This document shows positions 22,881-31,970 of a stretch of DNA of 34,654 bases, piece by piece. The translations under genes and the position numbers were made by a program. The stretch's first letter is position 1, and each line of letters opens with the position of its first letter. The notes beneath the pieces are model-generated. The model saw only the letters and a program-made list of their open reading frames with translations. It was not told the DNA's origin and did not search any database. The stretch is from JAENVT01 sp031404635 (GTDB lineage Bacteria > Actinomycetota > Acidimicrobiia > Acidimicrobiales > Ilumatobacteraceae), in the NCBI GenBank assembly GCA_031404635.1, contig JANNHY010000004.1, positions 1 through 34,654 on the forward strand, written 5' to 3'.

Positions 22881-23948
22881 ATGAACACCGCTGGATTCCT
22901 ACGGGCCCGCGACCGGATCCTCGATGCCGATCGAACCGAGCTCACAGTGAACGCGACGCTTGCCCAGCTGTTGGTCTCGCTCCACGAGGTCGCCGAGTTC
23001 CAATGGGCCGCCCTGATGCTGACCGACACCGAGACGATGCTCCCCTTCGGCGGGGTCGTCGAAGGTCTCGATCCCAGCGCATGCGTGCCGTTCTGGGACA
23101 ACGAGCTTCTCGATCCCGACTTCTCGAAGTTCAACGCCCTGGCACGGAGCTCAGACCCGGTGGCCACCCTGGCAGACGCAACCGATGGTGATCTCTCGCG
23201 AAGTCCACGATTTCAGAAGCTGTTCAATCCACTCGGCGGCGGCGACGAGCTACGTGTGGCGTTCACGACCGGCACCACCTGCTGGGCGGTCGCGTCGCTG
23301 ATCCGCGGCGCCGACTCGGGACATTTCTCTCCCAGCGAGGTCCAGGCCGTTCGCGACCTCGTACCGGTCGGGGCGCGCGCCGTGCGTCACGCCGTCACTC
23401 GACGCGACGGCAACCATGCCGACGAACCGCCAGTGATGCTCGTCGTCACCGCCGACGGCGAGATCGAGTCGATGACTCCCGATGCCGATGCGGTGATCGC
23501 CGACTTCACAATCCACGGTTTGGACATGAACACGCCGACGCCGGTACTCGCCGCGGCTCGCCGTGCCAAGAACAACCAGACCAACTCCCGCATCACCGTG
23601 CGCGCCCGCGGCCAATCGGGCCGCTGGTTCAAACTCCACGCCTCACCTCTGGGCGATGACGGCCGGGTTGCCGTGATGATCGAAACCGCCCGGCCTGCCG
23701 ACCTCGTCCCGATATTGCTCGATTCCTATGGACTCACGCAACGCGAATCCGATGTCGTGCTGCTCTTGGCGCGGGGCTTGTCCACCAAAGACATCGCCGC
23801 CGAACTGTCCATCTCACGGCATACGGTGAGCGACCACACCAAGCTGATCTTCAGCAAGTGCGGCGTGGCCAGCCGCGGCGAGCTCGTCGCCAACCTCTTC
23901 TCGCAACACATCATCGAAGGCTTGCACTCCGCCGTCGATCACCTCTGA
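22881..23948 (+). CDS. LuxR-family transcriptional regulator with N-terminal sensor-like region
   Basis: A 355-residue protein. The C-terminal NarL/LuxR helix-turn-helix is at about 285-345: YGLTQRESDVVLLLARGLST (20 residues), then KDIAAELSISRHTVSDHTKLI with the recognition helix and KCGVASRGELVANLF. The first 200 residues resemble a GAF-like domain and the middle part a PAS-like domain (VTADGEIESMTPDA, GRWFKLHASPLGDDGRVAVM at 20 residues). The ligand is unknown. The start is ATG 22881 because of the promoter right before it. It is divergent from the MBL-like/LLM pair and its stop overlaps that of the FAD enzyme gene by 10 bases, which may cause transcription interference. Confidence 0.9.
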   Translation: MNTAGFLRARDRILDADRTELTVNATLAQLLVSLHEVAEFQWAALMLTDTETMLPFGGVVEGLDPSACVPFWDNELLDPDFSKFNALARSSDPVATLADATDGDLSRSPRFQKLFNPLGGGDELRVAFTTGTTCWAVASLIRGADSGHFSPSEVQAVRDLVPVGARAVRHAVTRRDGNHADEPPVMLVVTADGEIESMTPDADAVIADFTIHGLDMNTPTPVLAAARRAKNNQTNSRITVRARGQSGRWFKLHASPLGDDGRVAVMIETARPADLVPILLDSYGLTQRESDVVLLLARGLSTKDIAAELSISRHTVSDHTKLIFSKCGVASRGELVANLFSQHIIEGLHSAVDHL

Positions 23949-25237
23949 CGGACCGGCGTCGACAGCGCGCCTGACACCGCGATCGCCGGTGACGTCTCAC
24001 CGCGAGTCAGGATCGGGGACGGGACTGCAGCGTCATTCAGTGGGGCCGCCTCGGCGACGATGCGGGCAACGTTCTGTGGGCTGAAGAACTCGGGGACCGG
24101 GACCGAGCCGGCCATCAAGCCGAAGAACCGGGAGATCTGCGTCGGGTTCCCGGCAACGGCACCGATGAGGCGCAGCATCTCCTCCGACGGCGGCGTCTCG
24201 ATGTCGGCCAGTCCGGCGGTGAACTCGTACATCGGCATCGCTGCGGTGTCGCGGGTCCGCTGGTAGCCGAGGAGCTCTTCACCGAGATCGCCGCTGAGAC
24301 CCCGGTCGACAGCACCGGCGAGCAGATCGGCGTCGCGGAAGGCGTCGAGCATTCCCTGAGCGGTGATCGGATCGAGGTGGTAGCCGGCGTCGCCGACGAG
24401 CGCCCAGCCGGGCCCGGCTGGGACACGGAAGAACCCGTCGCCCGGGGGCGCCCAGCGGAACCGCTCCACCCGCTCAGCACGGACGCACCGCTCGGCGAGG
24501 TGTGACACCTCGGCGATCGTCTCCATGTAGGCCTCTTCCATCCGGCGCCGGTAACGACCGGCTTCGTGGGCGGGCACGGTCTGGTTGACGAAAGCGAGAC
24601 CGTCATTGGTCGGCGTTGCGACGAAGAAGCGATTTGGGCGTGAGTACAGTTCCAGCGCCTCGAGGTCGAGACCTCGCCAATACGTGTAGACGTTGACGGT
24701 CTTGGCTGGGACCTCGTGGTACATGTGCGCATCCACTGCGCGGGCCACGAACGAGTTAGCGCCGTCGGCGCCGATCACGATGCGCGCCCGCTCCTCCACC
24801 ATCCGCCCGGTGGCGTCGCGGCCGCGGATGCCGACCACCTGACCGTCCTCCCACAGCAGCGCCTTTACGGTGAAGCCTTGGCGAACTTCCGCACCGGCGT
24901 CGGCGGCCTCGGCGGCGAGCAGGGTGTCGAAGATCGTGCGGCGAATGCAGATGGAGTCGCTCACGCCATCGACGGGCACGGGCTCTCCCTCGAGCACGAT
25001 CGGCCCGAAATCGAAGCGGAGGCGAGAGGTGAACGGCACGCCAGTGGCGCGCACCCGATCGAGCACGCCCCAGCGCTTGAGGTACGCAACGCCGGCCGGT
25101 TGGATGGTGTGGCCGGAGAGGACGTCGCTGGGGAACGTGGCGCGGTCGACGAGCAGCACTCGTCGACCTTGACGGGCCAGCAGCATGGCAGTGGAGGCGC
25201 CGGCGCAGCGGCTACCGATGACGATGGCGTCGAACAT
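23939..25237 (-). CDS. FAD-dependent oxidoreductase (geranylgeranyl reductase / PHBH-like fold)
   Basis: A 432-residue flavoprotein. The dinucleotide motif is AIVIGSRCAGASTAMLLAR near residue 4 (GxRCAGA form), the DG motif is GADGANS near 160, and the FAD ribityl GD motif is VGDAGYHLDPITAQGMLDAF (20 residues) near 282. This fold covers aromatic hydroxylases, tryptophan halogenase-like enzymes and geranylgeranyl reductases; the GSRCAGA form with PITAQGM suggests a monooxygenase or reductase of a lipophilic substrate. The start is ATG 25237, with AAGGAG 7 bases upstream. It is preceded by the LAL regulator gene on the same strand, 96 bases away, and overlaps the LuxR gene tail to tail by 10 bases. 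Confidence 0.9.
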   Translation of the reverse strand: MFDAIVIGSRCAGASTAMLLARQGRRVLLVDRATFPSDVLSGHTIQPAGVAYLKRWGVLDRVRATGVPFTSRLRFDFGPIVLEGEPVPVDGVSDSICIRRTIFDTLLAAEAADAGAEVRQGFTVKALLWEDGQVVGIRGRDATGRMVEERARIVIGADGANSFVARAVDAHMYHEVPAKTVNVYTYWRGLDLEALELYSRPNRFFVATPTNDGLAFVNQTVPAHEAGRYRRRMEEAYMETIAEVSHLAERCVRAERVERFRWAPPGDGFFRVPAGPGWALVGDAGYHLDPITAQGMLDAFRDADLLAGAVDRGLSGDLGEELLGYQRTRDTAAMPMYEFTAGLADIETPPSEEMLRLIGAVAGNPTQISRFFGLMAGSVPVPEFFSPQNVARIVAEAAPLNDAAVPSPILTRGETSPAIAVSGALSTPVRQR

Positions 25238-25333
25238 GGTGAACTCCTTGAGGTCGTGGTTGGACACGACGCATCATCCGCGAATCCGGGCCCGCTGCCA
25301 TCGGCAAGACAGCACGGCATTACCGCGTCGGAG

Positions 25334-28159
25334 CTACGTAGATAACAGGCCGGCCTCGCGGGCCAGGTCGGCTAGGCCGGCGCGACTGGTGGCGCCCTTT
25401 TGCAGCAGACGCTCGACGTGTTTGTCGACCGTCCTCGTGGAGATGAACAACCGCTCCCCCACCTCGCGGTTGGTGGCTCCGGTGGCGACAAGGGCAAGCA
25501 CATCGGCTTCGCGACTGGTGATACCGCGCGCCGCCAGCGCGGGAGAGACGACGGCAACCTCGCCACGGCCGCGGCGGGGTACCGGCGCACCCAGTTGGCG
25601 CAACACGGCGCGGCACCTCGCTGCGAAGGCGTCGAGGTCATTCGACTCGAAGCTCGCCAGCGACTCGCGCAGCCAGGCGATCGGCTTACCCCACCCGTCG
25701 GCGTGGGCGGCGGGGGCGAGGAGCAGGCGGGTCATGCTCTGCCGGAACCCGCCCTGGTGACGCGCGAGCGCAGCATCGGCTTCGGTGAAACGGGCAGCGG
25801 CCGCCCCTCGATCGCCGGCTTGCCCGAGGGCCACCGCTTCGGCGGCCATCAGCATCTCCCGACTGACGGGCGTGTCGACCTGAAGCGCCGCCACCTCGGC
25901 GCGTGCCGCCTCGCCACCGTCGTCGACGACGGTACGCAGCAAGGCCCACAGCCCCGGAAACGGGTGGACGGCACCGGGGTGGTTGCGCAGCAATGCCATC
26001 CCCTGATCCCCCGCCTCGGCAGCCTTGCGAAGCTCTCCAGTCGCGACGTGGTACACAGCGCGAGCGTTTCCGAAGGCGCCGGCCTCAACGTACCGACGAT
26101 CCTCACCGATCGCCAACGCGGCGTCGATGGCCGTTTCCATCGCCGCGCGATCACCGGTCCGGGCGTGCACGGCCGCCTGCATGAAGAGGCTCATGGGCAA
26201 AGTCGAGAGCCGCCAGCGACGCGATGCATCCTCGCATCGTTGCGCCGCCGCCATGGCGTCGGCCATGTCGCCGCGCTCGTCGTACAACGCGCAGAGTTGG
26301 AGGTCGATGACAGCGGCTGCAGCGAGCGCTCCGAGCTTGATGGCCGTGCTCCGGGCGGCGAGGAGCCGGTCGGGCGCCAGCGAATGGAACAGGTCGATCG
26401 TGCCCAGCTCCTGCATCGCCCGCACCTGCCACAGGCCAAGCCCGGCGGCCACGGCGATGCCGTACGCCTCGGTGAACGCCGCCTCGGCAGCGCCAACGTC
26501 GTGGCCTCGCGCGGCGCGCCCGATCACCTCCAACGCCTCGCACTCCACAGCGGGTTGGCCGGTGCGACGGGCACCCTCCAGCGCGACGCTGGCAAGGGTG
26601 ACCGCCGTGTCGGTCTCGTCCCTGCCCATGGCGGCGAGAGCTGCCAGCGCGTCGGCTCGACAGAGACGTGCTGCATCGCCGGGCACCAACGCTCGCGTCG
26701 AGACGGCGTGCATCTCGGCGTCGTCCCACCGACCGGCGGCGAGATCGGCGGAGCCCAGCACGAGGTGGATCTCGGCGTGGTCCTGTAGATCGGACCCGTG
26801 GGCGAGCAGCTGCTGGCCGAGAGCTGTGGCGCGCTCGGTCTGCCCGGCGAAGGCAAATACCCGCAACAGGAAGCGATCAGCGACGGCCGGGTCGTCGCTG
26901 ACCTCGCGGGCACGACTGGCAAGCGCCTCGGCCGAGGCCAGCGACCCTTCGTCGAGGGCCCGCGCTGCCGCCCGCAACCACAGCTCCCTCGCTACCTCCG
27001 TCCGGCCGGCGACAGCAGCAACCTCGGCCGCAAGCGAGCAGCGCTCACCCGCGAGATCGGGGTCGATAGCGATCAGCGCCTCGACGACACGTGCGGCCAC
27101 GGCAGCCCGCGCCGCCGGGAGGATGTGGCCGGCCACGGCGTCGCGGGTCAGGGCGTGGCGGAAGCGGAAGCCGGCACCATCGACGGCGACGAGCTGCGCC
27201 CGCACCGCCAGCCGCAAGAGCTCGGCTGCTTCGTCCTCACCAACTCCAGCGGCAGTGGCAGCCACGATCCAATCGAACTGGCGACCGAGGAGCGCGGCGG
27301 CCGCCAGCAACGTGCGTGCGGTCCTCGGGAGACCATCGAGGCGTGTCTCCACCGCGGTCGCCACCGAGCCGGGTACGCCGGTACCGATGGTGTCCCATCC
27401 AGATTGCACGGCGGTGGCCAGCAGCTCCTCCACGAGGAATGGCACGCCGTCACACCGATCGATCAAGGCACGACCGGCGTCGGCGGGTAGCTCGTCGTTA
27501 CCGAGGCACGAGCGGGCGACGGCGAGGACTTCGTCGTCGGTCAATGGCTGCAAACGGACCGCGACGGCGGCACGCCGGGTAACGAGGTCGCGTGCCAAGT
27601 CGGCGCCAAGCCCACCTTCGCCATCGCGTAAGGTCGTCACCACCAGCACCGGAACATCGGCCAGGTTGTCGATCACATACTCCAACACGGCCAGCGATTC
27701 AGGGTCGGCCCATTGGAGATCTTCCACGACGAGCAGCGTCGAAGTGCCGTCCGGTGTCCACGAGACCAGCAACCGCAGCACCGCTTCTCCGAGAACGAGC
27801 GGCGATCCGTCGAACGAAGGCGCTCCCCATTCCGGCACGACCCGCGCCAGCGCGGGGACGAATGCATCGAGAGCCGCGGGAGGGCGTCTTCCGGCGCGGG
27901 CCGCAGCGAGCAGCGTTTCGCGCCACGGCCGCAGCGGAAGGTTCTGGCCGGTCGAGCTGCAACGGCCCGTCAGCACGAGGCCACCGGCGGCCAGCGCCCA
28001 CGAGCTCAGCTCGCGCACCAGGCGGCTCTTGCCGACGCCTGCAGCCGATGACACCACCCTCGCCGTGCTGCCTTCCCTCCACGCATCCTGCAGGGCCGTC
28101 AGCTCGGCACCGCGCCCGACCAGCGCGCGTGAGAGCAACGTCGTCTCACGACTACTCAT
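25334..28159 (-). CDS. Large AAA-LuxR (LAL) transcriptional regulator
   Basis: A 941-residue regulator. It has an N-terminal STAND/AAA ATPase with Walker A SAAGVGKSRLVREL (about 38-52) and Walker B LLVVEDLQWADPES (about 130-144), a middle of tetratricopeptide-like helices (about 370-850), and a C-terminal LuxR helix-turn-helix (about 875-935: RGITSREADVLALVATGATN at 20 residues, then REVGERLFISTRTVDKHVE). LAL proteins activate catabolic or secondary-metabolite genes on inducer binding. The start is ATG 28159; a GTG/ATG 15 bases upstream is possible. The FAD enzyme gene downstream is the obvious candidate target. There is an alanine-rich bias in the middle domain but no break. Confidence 0.93.
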   Translation of the reverse strand: MSSRETTLLSRALVGRGAELTALQDAWREGSTARVVSSAAGVGKSRLVRELSSWALAAGGLVLTGRCSSTGQNLPLRPWRETLLAAARAGRRPPAALDAFVPALARVVPEWGAPSFDGSPLVLGEAVLRLLVSWTPDGTSTLLVVEDLQWADPESLAVLEYVIDNLADVPVLVVTTLRDGEGGLGADLARDLVTRRAAVAVRLQPLTDDEVLAVARSCLGNDELPADAGRALIDRCDGVPFLVEELLATAVQSGWDTIGTGVPGSVATAVETRLDGLPRTARTLLAAAALLGRQFDWIVAATAAGVGEDEAAELLRLAVRAQLVAVDGAGFRFRHALTRDAVAGHILPAARAAVAARVVEALIAIDPDLAGERCSLAAEVAAVAGRTEVARELWLRAAARALDEGSLASAEALASRAREVSDDPAVADRFLLRVFAFAGQTERATALGQQLLAHGSDLQDHAEIHLVLGSADLAAGRWDDAEMHAVSTRALVPGDAARLCRADALAALAAMGRDETDTAVTLASVALEGARRTGQPAVECEALEVIGRAARGHDVGAAEAAFTEAYGIAVAAGLGLWQVRAMQELGTIDLFHSLAPDRLLAARSTAIKLGALAAAAVIDLQLCALYDERGDMADAMAAAQRCEDASRRWRLSTLPMSLFMQAAVHARTGDRAAMETAIDAALAIGEDRRYVEAGAFGNARAVYHVATGELRKAAEAGDQGMALLRNHPGAVHPFPGLWALLRTVVDDGGEAARAEVAALQVDTPVSREMLMAAEAVALGQAGDRGAAAARFTEADAALARHQGGFRQSMTRLLLAPAAHADGWGKPIAWLRESLASFESNDLDAFAARCRAVLRQLGAPVPRRGRGEVAVVSPALAARGITSREADVLALVATGATNREVGERLFISTRTVDKHVERLLQKGATSRAGLADLAREAGLLST

Positions 28160-28393
28160 GGCCACGCGCACCAACCCAGGGCGTCGCGAACATCTTGCCC
28201 ATCGAGGACCTGCAAATCGTCAACTCCTCATCGTGTCTATGGTTCGGGCGATGAATCCGATGATGGCAGGTGCGAACTCGACACCCTACACAGGAGTCCG
28301 CTAGTCGTTTGCCGCAGGATGCTGGACACTTGCTGCTCTTGACCGAGGAAGCAACGGTTGGCGCTGGTCGCCTGCGAGGTGCAGGATGAGCCC

Positions 28394-28924
28394 GTGGGCC
28401 GCACACGTGATCTCGACCGCAGGCACATCGTCGTCATCCGACATGCCAAGTCGAGTTGGGACGATGCGTCGGTAGCGGACCACGACCGGCCGCTCTCGAA
28501 ACGGGGGCGCAACGCCCTTCCCGGGCTGCGCGACCACATCGCCGGTCTCGAGCTGCGCCCCGACCTGGTCTTGTGCTCGAGCTCACGTCGAACCGTCGAG
28601 ACACTCGACGGCATCCGTCCGTCGGTCGGCAGCAAAGCGCGCATCGAGTTGGACTCGGCTTTGTACGGAGCGAGCGTCGCCGATCTGGTCGCCGAACTGC
28701 GACGCCTCGACGATCAGGTGGCCACCGTATTCCTCATCGCCCACAACCCGGGAGTTTCCGACCTGGTGAATCTGCTCACCGCCGCTCCTGCGACCGGAGG
28801 GGCGGCGGTCGACACCTTCCCGACGGCCGCAGTCGCCGTCTTGTCGGTGGACGGGCGATGGAGCGCGTTGGAACCGGAATGCGCCGTACTCGAGAGCTTC
28901 TGGACGCCGCGGCAGCCGGCCTGA
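28394..28924 (+). CDS. SixA-like phosphohistidine phosphatase
   Basis: A 176-residue histidine phosphatase. The catalytic RHG-type motif is IRHAKSSWDD with HDRPLSKRGR following, as in SixA. Next come SSSRRTVETL and the second catalytic histidine in IAHNPGVSDLV. SixA-type enzymes remove phosphate from phosphohistidine proteins, for instance PTS or phosphorelay components. GTG 28394 has AGGA 8 bases upstream; GTG 28379 or TTG 28358 would give longer forms. The stop TGA overlaps the ATG of the pirin gene by one base. The 219-base region before it, shared with the divergent LAL gene, holds no other gene I can support. Confidence 0.85.
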   Translation: MGRTRDLDRRHIVVIRHAKSSWDDASVADHDRPLSKRGRNALPGLRDHIAGLELRPDLVLCSSSRRTVETLDGIRPSVGSKARIELDSALYGASVADLVAELRRLDDQVATVFLIAHNPGVSDLVNLLTAAPATGGAAVDTFPTAAVAVLSVDGRWSALEPECAVLESFWTPRQPA

Positions 28925-29910
28925 TGACGCCGCCCGACCGAAGGCGACCGCTGACGGCTAGAAATGGGGCCATGAGTGGCCCCGTTTCCACCGCCGACAT
29001 ACCCGCCGACAGCGCCGTCAGCGATGCCGAGCGGTGCGACGTCGAGATCACCGCGAGCCGCCTCACCGAGCTCGGCGCAGTTACGATCCGCCGCGCCCTG
29101 CCCCGCCGCGGCCGGCGCACCGTCGGAGCTTGGTGCTTCGTCGATCACGTCGGGCCTGCCACTGTCACCAAAGGCCACGGCCTCGATATCGGCCCGCACC
29201 CGCATATCGGGTTGCAGACCGTCACTTGGCTGGTCACGGGCGAGATTCTCCACCGCGACAGCCTCGGTTCCGAGCAGATCATCCGCCCTGGCCAGCTGAA
29301 CTTGATGACGGCCGGTCACGGCGTGTCGCATTCGGAGGAGGCCACCGGCGCGTATCGGGGCGAGCTTCACGGAGTGCAGCTGTGGGTCGCCCAGCCGTCG
29401 GCGACGCGCCACGGCGACGCCGCGTTCGAGCACCACCCTGAGCTTCGGCAGGTGGAGGTCGGTTCCTGCACGGCGACTGTCCTCGTCGGCGAATTTGCCG
29501 ACGTCAATTCGCCTGCCCGCCACGACACCGATCACGTCGGAGTCGATCTCGACCTGCGCTCGGGCGACACCGTCGTTCCATTGGTGCCTGGCTTCGAGTA
29601 CGCGCTCGTGGTGCTCGACGGGGCCGTGACGCTTGCCGGCAACGTCCTCGAACCCGGCCACCTCGGCTACCTCGGCACCGCCCGCGATGAGGTCCGCCTG
29701 CGAACTGCCGAGGCCACCCGCGCCCTCCTCATTGGAGGTGTGCCGTTCCCTGAACAGGTGCTCATGTGGTGGAACTACGTTGCCCGGCAACAGGCCGAGA
29801 TCAGCGCCGCCCACGCCGACTGGGCCGCGGGCGCCGAACGCTTCGGGCGCGTCGCGTCACCACTGCCCAGAATCGTGGTCGGTCCACCGCCGTGGCAGGC
29901 GCAGCGCTGA
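28924..29910 (+). CDS. Pirin family protein
   Basis: A bicupin protein of 328 residues from ATG 28924, or 312 from ATG 28972. The metal site is in HPHIGLQTVTWLVTGEILHR (20 residues) followed by GQLNLMTAGHGVSHSEE, giving the three His and one Glu typical of pirins. The second cupin half runs from about 220 to 290. Pirins act as quercetinases or redox-linked cofactors; the specific role is not visible. ATG 28924 overlaps the SixA stop (TGATG), suggesting coupling. ATG 28972 lies inside a perfect hairpin and has a -10-like TAGAAA (28959-28964) before it, so an internal leaderless start is also possible. Confidence 0.9.
   Translation: MTPPDRRRPLTARNGAMSGPVSTADIPADSAVSDAERCDVEITASRLTELGAVTIRRALPRRGRRTVGAWCFVDHVGPATVTKGHGLDIGPHPHIGLQTVTWLVTGEILHRDSLGSEQIIRPGQLNLMTAGHGVSHSEEATGAYRGELHGVQLWVAQPSATRHGDAAFEHHPELRQVEVGSCTATVLVGEFADVNSPARHDTDHVGVDLDLRSGDTVVPLVPGFEYALVVLDGAVTLAGNVLEPGHLGYLGTARDEVRLRTAEATRALLIGGVPFPEQVLMWWNYVARQQAEISAAHADWAAGAERFGRVASPLPRIVVGPPPWQAQR
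28966..28983 (+). other. Perfect hairpin around the internal pirin ATG
   Basis: GGGGCCATGAGTGGCCCC forms a 7-base-pair stem (28966-28972 with 28977-28983) with loop TGAG; the ATG at 28972 is in the stem and loop. It could hide this start codon or act as a dyad in DNA. Confidence 0.55.
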
Positions 29911-29924
29911 CCGGCCACCCGAAG

Positions 29925-30305
29925 TCACGGGTTCACCGTCGCAGCCGCGGCGTCGCGGGCATCGGCGAACTCACAGAACGCGTCGAACGCACGGGGTCCG
30001 TACACGGTGCCCGGTCCGCCGTTGAGAATGAGGGCAACCCCTATCGCTTCGGCGGCCTCTTGGCGAGTCGCGCCTGCGGATGACGCGCCGCGGGCGTGGG
30101 AGGCAATGCAGCCATCGCAACGCAACGTGACGGCGATGCCGAGCGCGATCAACTCCTTGGTTTTGACATCGAGCGTCCCCGGAGCGAACGCCGCCGTGCT
30201 GAACGCGACATATCCCTTGTACACGTCGGGGATCGCTTGGCGGAGGGCGCGTCCTAACGGAACGACCTCGTCGATGACAGCCTTACCGTGGACGTGCTCA
30301 CTCAT
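29925..30305 (-). CDS. Carboxymuconolactone decarboxylase / AhpD-like protein
   Basis: A 126-residue CMD-domain protein with the AhpD-type redox site C63-D-G-C66-x3-H70 in LRCDGCIASHARGA, so a thiol peroxidase or reductant role is more likely than ring-cleavage chemistry. KTKELIALGIAV precedes it as in the family. The ATG at 30305 is 9 bases after the stop of an OsmC-type peroxiredoxin gene, on the same strand, which supports a joint role in peroxide detoxification. It is convergent with the pirin gene (14-base gap). Confidence 0.92.
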   Translation of the reverse strand: MSEHVHGKAVIDEVVPLGRALRQAIPDVYKGYVAFSTAAFAPGTLDVKTKELIALGIAVTLRCDGCIASHARGASSAGATRQEAAEAIGVALILNGGPGTVYGPRAFDAFCEFADARDAAAATVNP

Positions 30306-30314
30306 GGATCGAGA

Positions 30315-30740
30315 TTACGCAGTCAGGGATGCTTCGAGGGTGATCTCGGGCACGGCAGCCAAAGCTCGGCTCACCGGGCACCCAGCCTTTGCTGAGTTGG
30401 CGTGCTCGACGAACGCAGCTTCGTCGAGACCAGGCACCCGCCCGACGGTGACGAGGGCGATCTTGGTGATTGTCGGTGCGCCGTCGACGGGTCTCAGCGT
30501 GACCGTGGCGTCGGTGTGAATCGACTCAGGCGGGCTGCCGGCTTGGGCGAGGATGTTGGAGAGAGCCATCGAGAAACATGCTGCGTGCGCGGCGGCGATC
30601 AGTTGCTCCGGGTTGGAGCCGGGTCCGTCCTCGAAGCGGGACTTGAACGTGTAGCCCCCGCTGATGCTGTCACCAGCGGTGAACGTCCCGCTGCCTGTTG
30701 GCAGATCACCTTTCCACTCCGCACTTCCCTTTGCTGGCAT
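30315..30740 (-). CDS. osmC: OsmC-family peroxiredoxin
   Basis: A 141-residue protein with the two OsmC cysteines: C55 in AHAACFSMALSN and C121 in AKAGCPVSRAL. SNPEQLIAA just before C55 and SGGYTFKSRFEDGPG fit OsmC rather than Ohr, which is also present at 19.7 kb. It reduces organic hydroperoxides. The gene precedes the AhpD-like gene in a two-gene unit. No ECF41-type promoter is visible upstream of 30740. Confidence 0.92.
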   Translation of the reverse strand: MPAKGSAEWKGDLPTGSGTFTAGDSISGGYTFKSRFEDGPGSNPEQLIAAAHAACFSMALSNILAQAGSPPESIHTDATVTLRPVDGAPTITKIALVTVGRVPGLDEAAFVEHANSAKAGCPVSRALAAVPEITLEASLTA

Positions 30741-30878
30741 GACGAGATCCTCGCAGTCGTTCGCTGTGGTCGATGGGCGAGACGCACAACATCACCGTTG
30801 ATGACGCAGCGACTCAGGTCCGATTGAATCACATTCGTTCGATCGGGGCGGCGTCGGCGGTGCCGTCAGCGAGCGTGA

Positions 30879-31247
30879 TCAATCCTGGGCGGGCTCCGTG
30901 AACTGTGCCCACTGCGCGCCGTGTGTCGTGATGGCAGCGACGCAGTCCGCGCACTCGCAGTCGAAGACTCCCTCGGCCCACGCCAGGTCGTCCGGGTGCT
31001 CGATCTGCGAGATCTCGACGATCGCGTCGAGGTCGGCGCGGACCTCGTCAGCGTCGATCGTTCCCACGAACCGGACGTCGCGCAGGCGATCTGTGATCGT
31101 CGACCGCACGATCGGATCGTCGGCCACTGCGAGCAGATCTAGGAGCGTATCGACGTAGCGGCCTTGGGGAACGAGCAACTGGCCGGCGTTCGAGGCCAAC
31201 GCAAGGTCGGCGAGCGCTCGTAGCTCGTTGGTTTGGACTGTAGTCAT
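30879..31247 (-). CDS. Small acidic protein of unknown function with CxCxxC motif
   Basis: A 122-residue product from ATG 31247, with GAGGA 8 bases upstream. The reading frame extends to 31523 but that part is not protein-like. It is acidic and mostly helical: NELRALADLALASNAGQLLV (20 residues), a HEAT-like segment VDTLLDLLAVADDPIVRSTI (20 residues) and a C-terminal CECADC motif (about 100-105) that could bind a metal. I do not recognise a family. It is transcribed toward the OsmC gene, with a 138-base gap. A 30-base hairpin lies just upstream. Confidence 0.7.
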   Translation of the reverse strand: MTTVQTNELRALADLALASNAGQLLVPQGRYVDTLLDLLAVADDPIVRSTITDRLRDVRFVGTIDADEVRADLDAIVEISQIEHPDDLAWAEGVFDCECADCVAAITTHGAQWAQFTEPAQD

Positions 31248-31298
31248 TTCCGATCCTCGCTTTCGTGTGGTGTCGTTGCGGATGCCCTCGACGGTACG

Positions 31299-31328
31299 CA
31301 ATGCCGGCGACGAGGTCGTCAGGCATTG
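31299..31328 (-). promoter_or_regulatory. Two-part hairpin upstream of the 122-aa gene
   Basis: CAATGCC (31299-31305) pairs with GGCATTG (31322-31328); inside, GACGA pairs with TCGTC. It lies 52-81 bases before the start of the unknown gene on the minus strand. The rest of the 306-base gap up to the broken ABC gene shows no gene I can support. Confidence 0.45.
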
Positions 31329-31553
31329 TCGTGATTGCGGGTCCGACGGACGGCTGGTGCTGGCAGGGTTTGCTGGCGTCGCCCGTAGGTCGTTCGACTG
31401 ACGCGGGATCGTTCGAAGTGATGACTGATCGTCGCCCACAATCACACGTTGGCCTGACGACTTCACGATGTGGTGCGTCGCATGATGGTGGCCATGGCCT
31501 TCAACACCACCTCCGGCACACATCGCCGCCGGCCCAACGGAACAACGCGGACA

Positions 31554-31970
31554 ATGGCGGCCATCGAGCTCAATGGCCTCACCAAGCGCTTCGGCTCCGT
31601 CACCGCGGTCGACGATGTGACCCTCGGACTGGAGGCGGGCACCGTGACCGGCTTTCTCGGGCCCAACGGTGCCGGTAAGACCACCACGTTACGGATGCTG
31701 CTCGGCCTCGTCGTGCCGACCGCCGGCAGCGCCACGTTCCAGGGCCGGCGCTACGTCGACCTTGACGAGCCCGCCCGCCAGGTTGGTGCCGTGCTCGAGG
31801 CGTCGAGCTTTCACCCCGGCCGTCGGGCCGTCGACCACCTGCGCATCCTCGCATCCGCGGCCGGGCTGCCGGCGCAGCGGGCGCACGATGCGCTGGCCCA
31901 GGTCGGCATGACCGAGCATGCCCGTCGCCGCGTCGGCGGCTTCTCCCTCGGCATGCGTCAACGTCTCGGC
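31554..31970 (+). pseudogene. ABC transporter ATP-binding gene, truncated at its signature motif
   Basis: The first 139 codons are a good ABC ATPase: IELNGLTKRFGSVTAVDDVT (20 residues), Walker A GPNGAGKTTT and the Q-loop region GAVLEASSFHPGRRAVDHL, ending in the signature FSLGMRQRLG. Walker B, the H-loop and the C-terminal domain, about 160 residues, are missing. Immediately after the signature, at about 31970, the sequence becomes permease coding in another frame. If translated through, the frame runs to 32765 as a nonsense tail. The break coincides with the palindrome GGCGATCGCC at 31971-31980. Confidence 0.8.

Noticed and set aside
26025..28304. 759-codon plus-strand reading frame opposite the LAL regulator
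   Set aside because: Ser/Arg/Ala-rich without any motif; a shadow of a GC-rich gene.
29925..30740. CMD-OsmC pair as the ECF41 regulon partner
   Set aside because: No TGTCACA-N16-CGTC-like site is visible upstream of 30740, and the sigma gene is 19 kb away.
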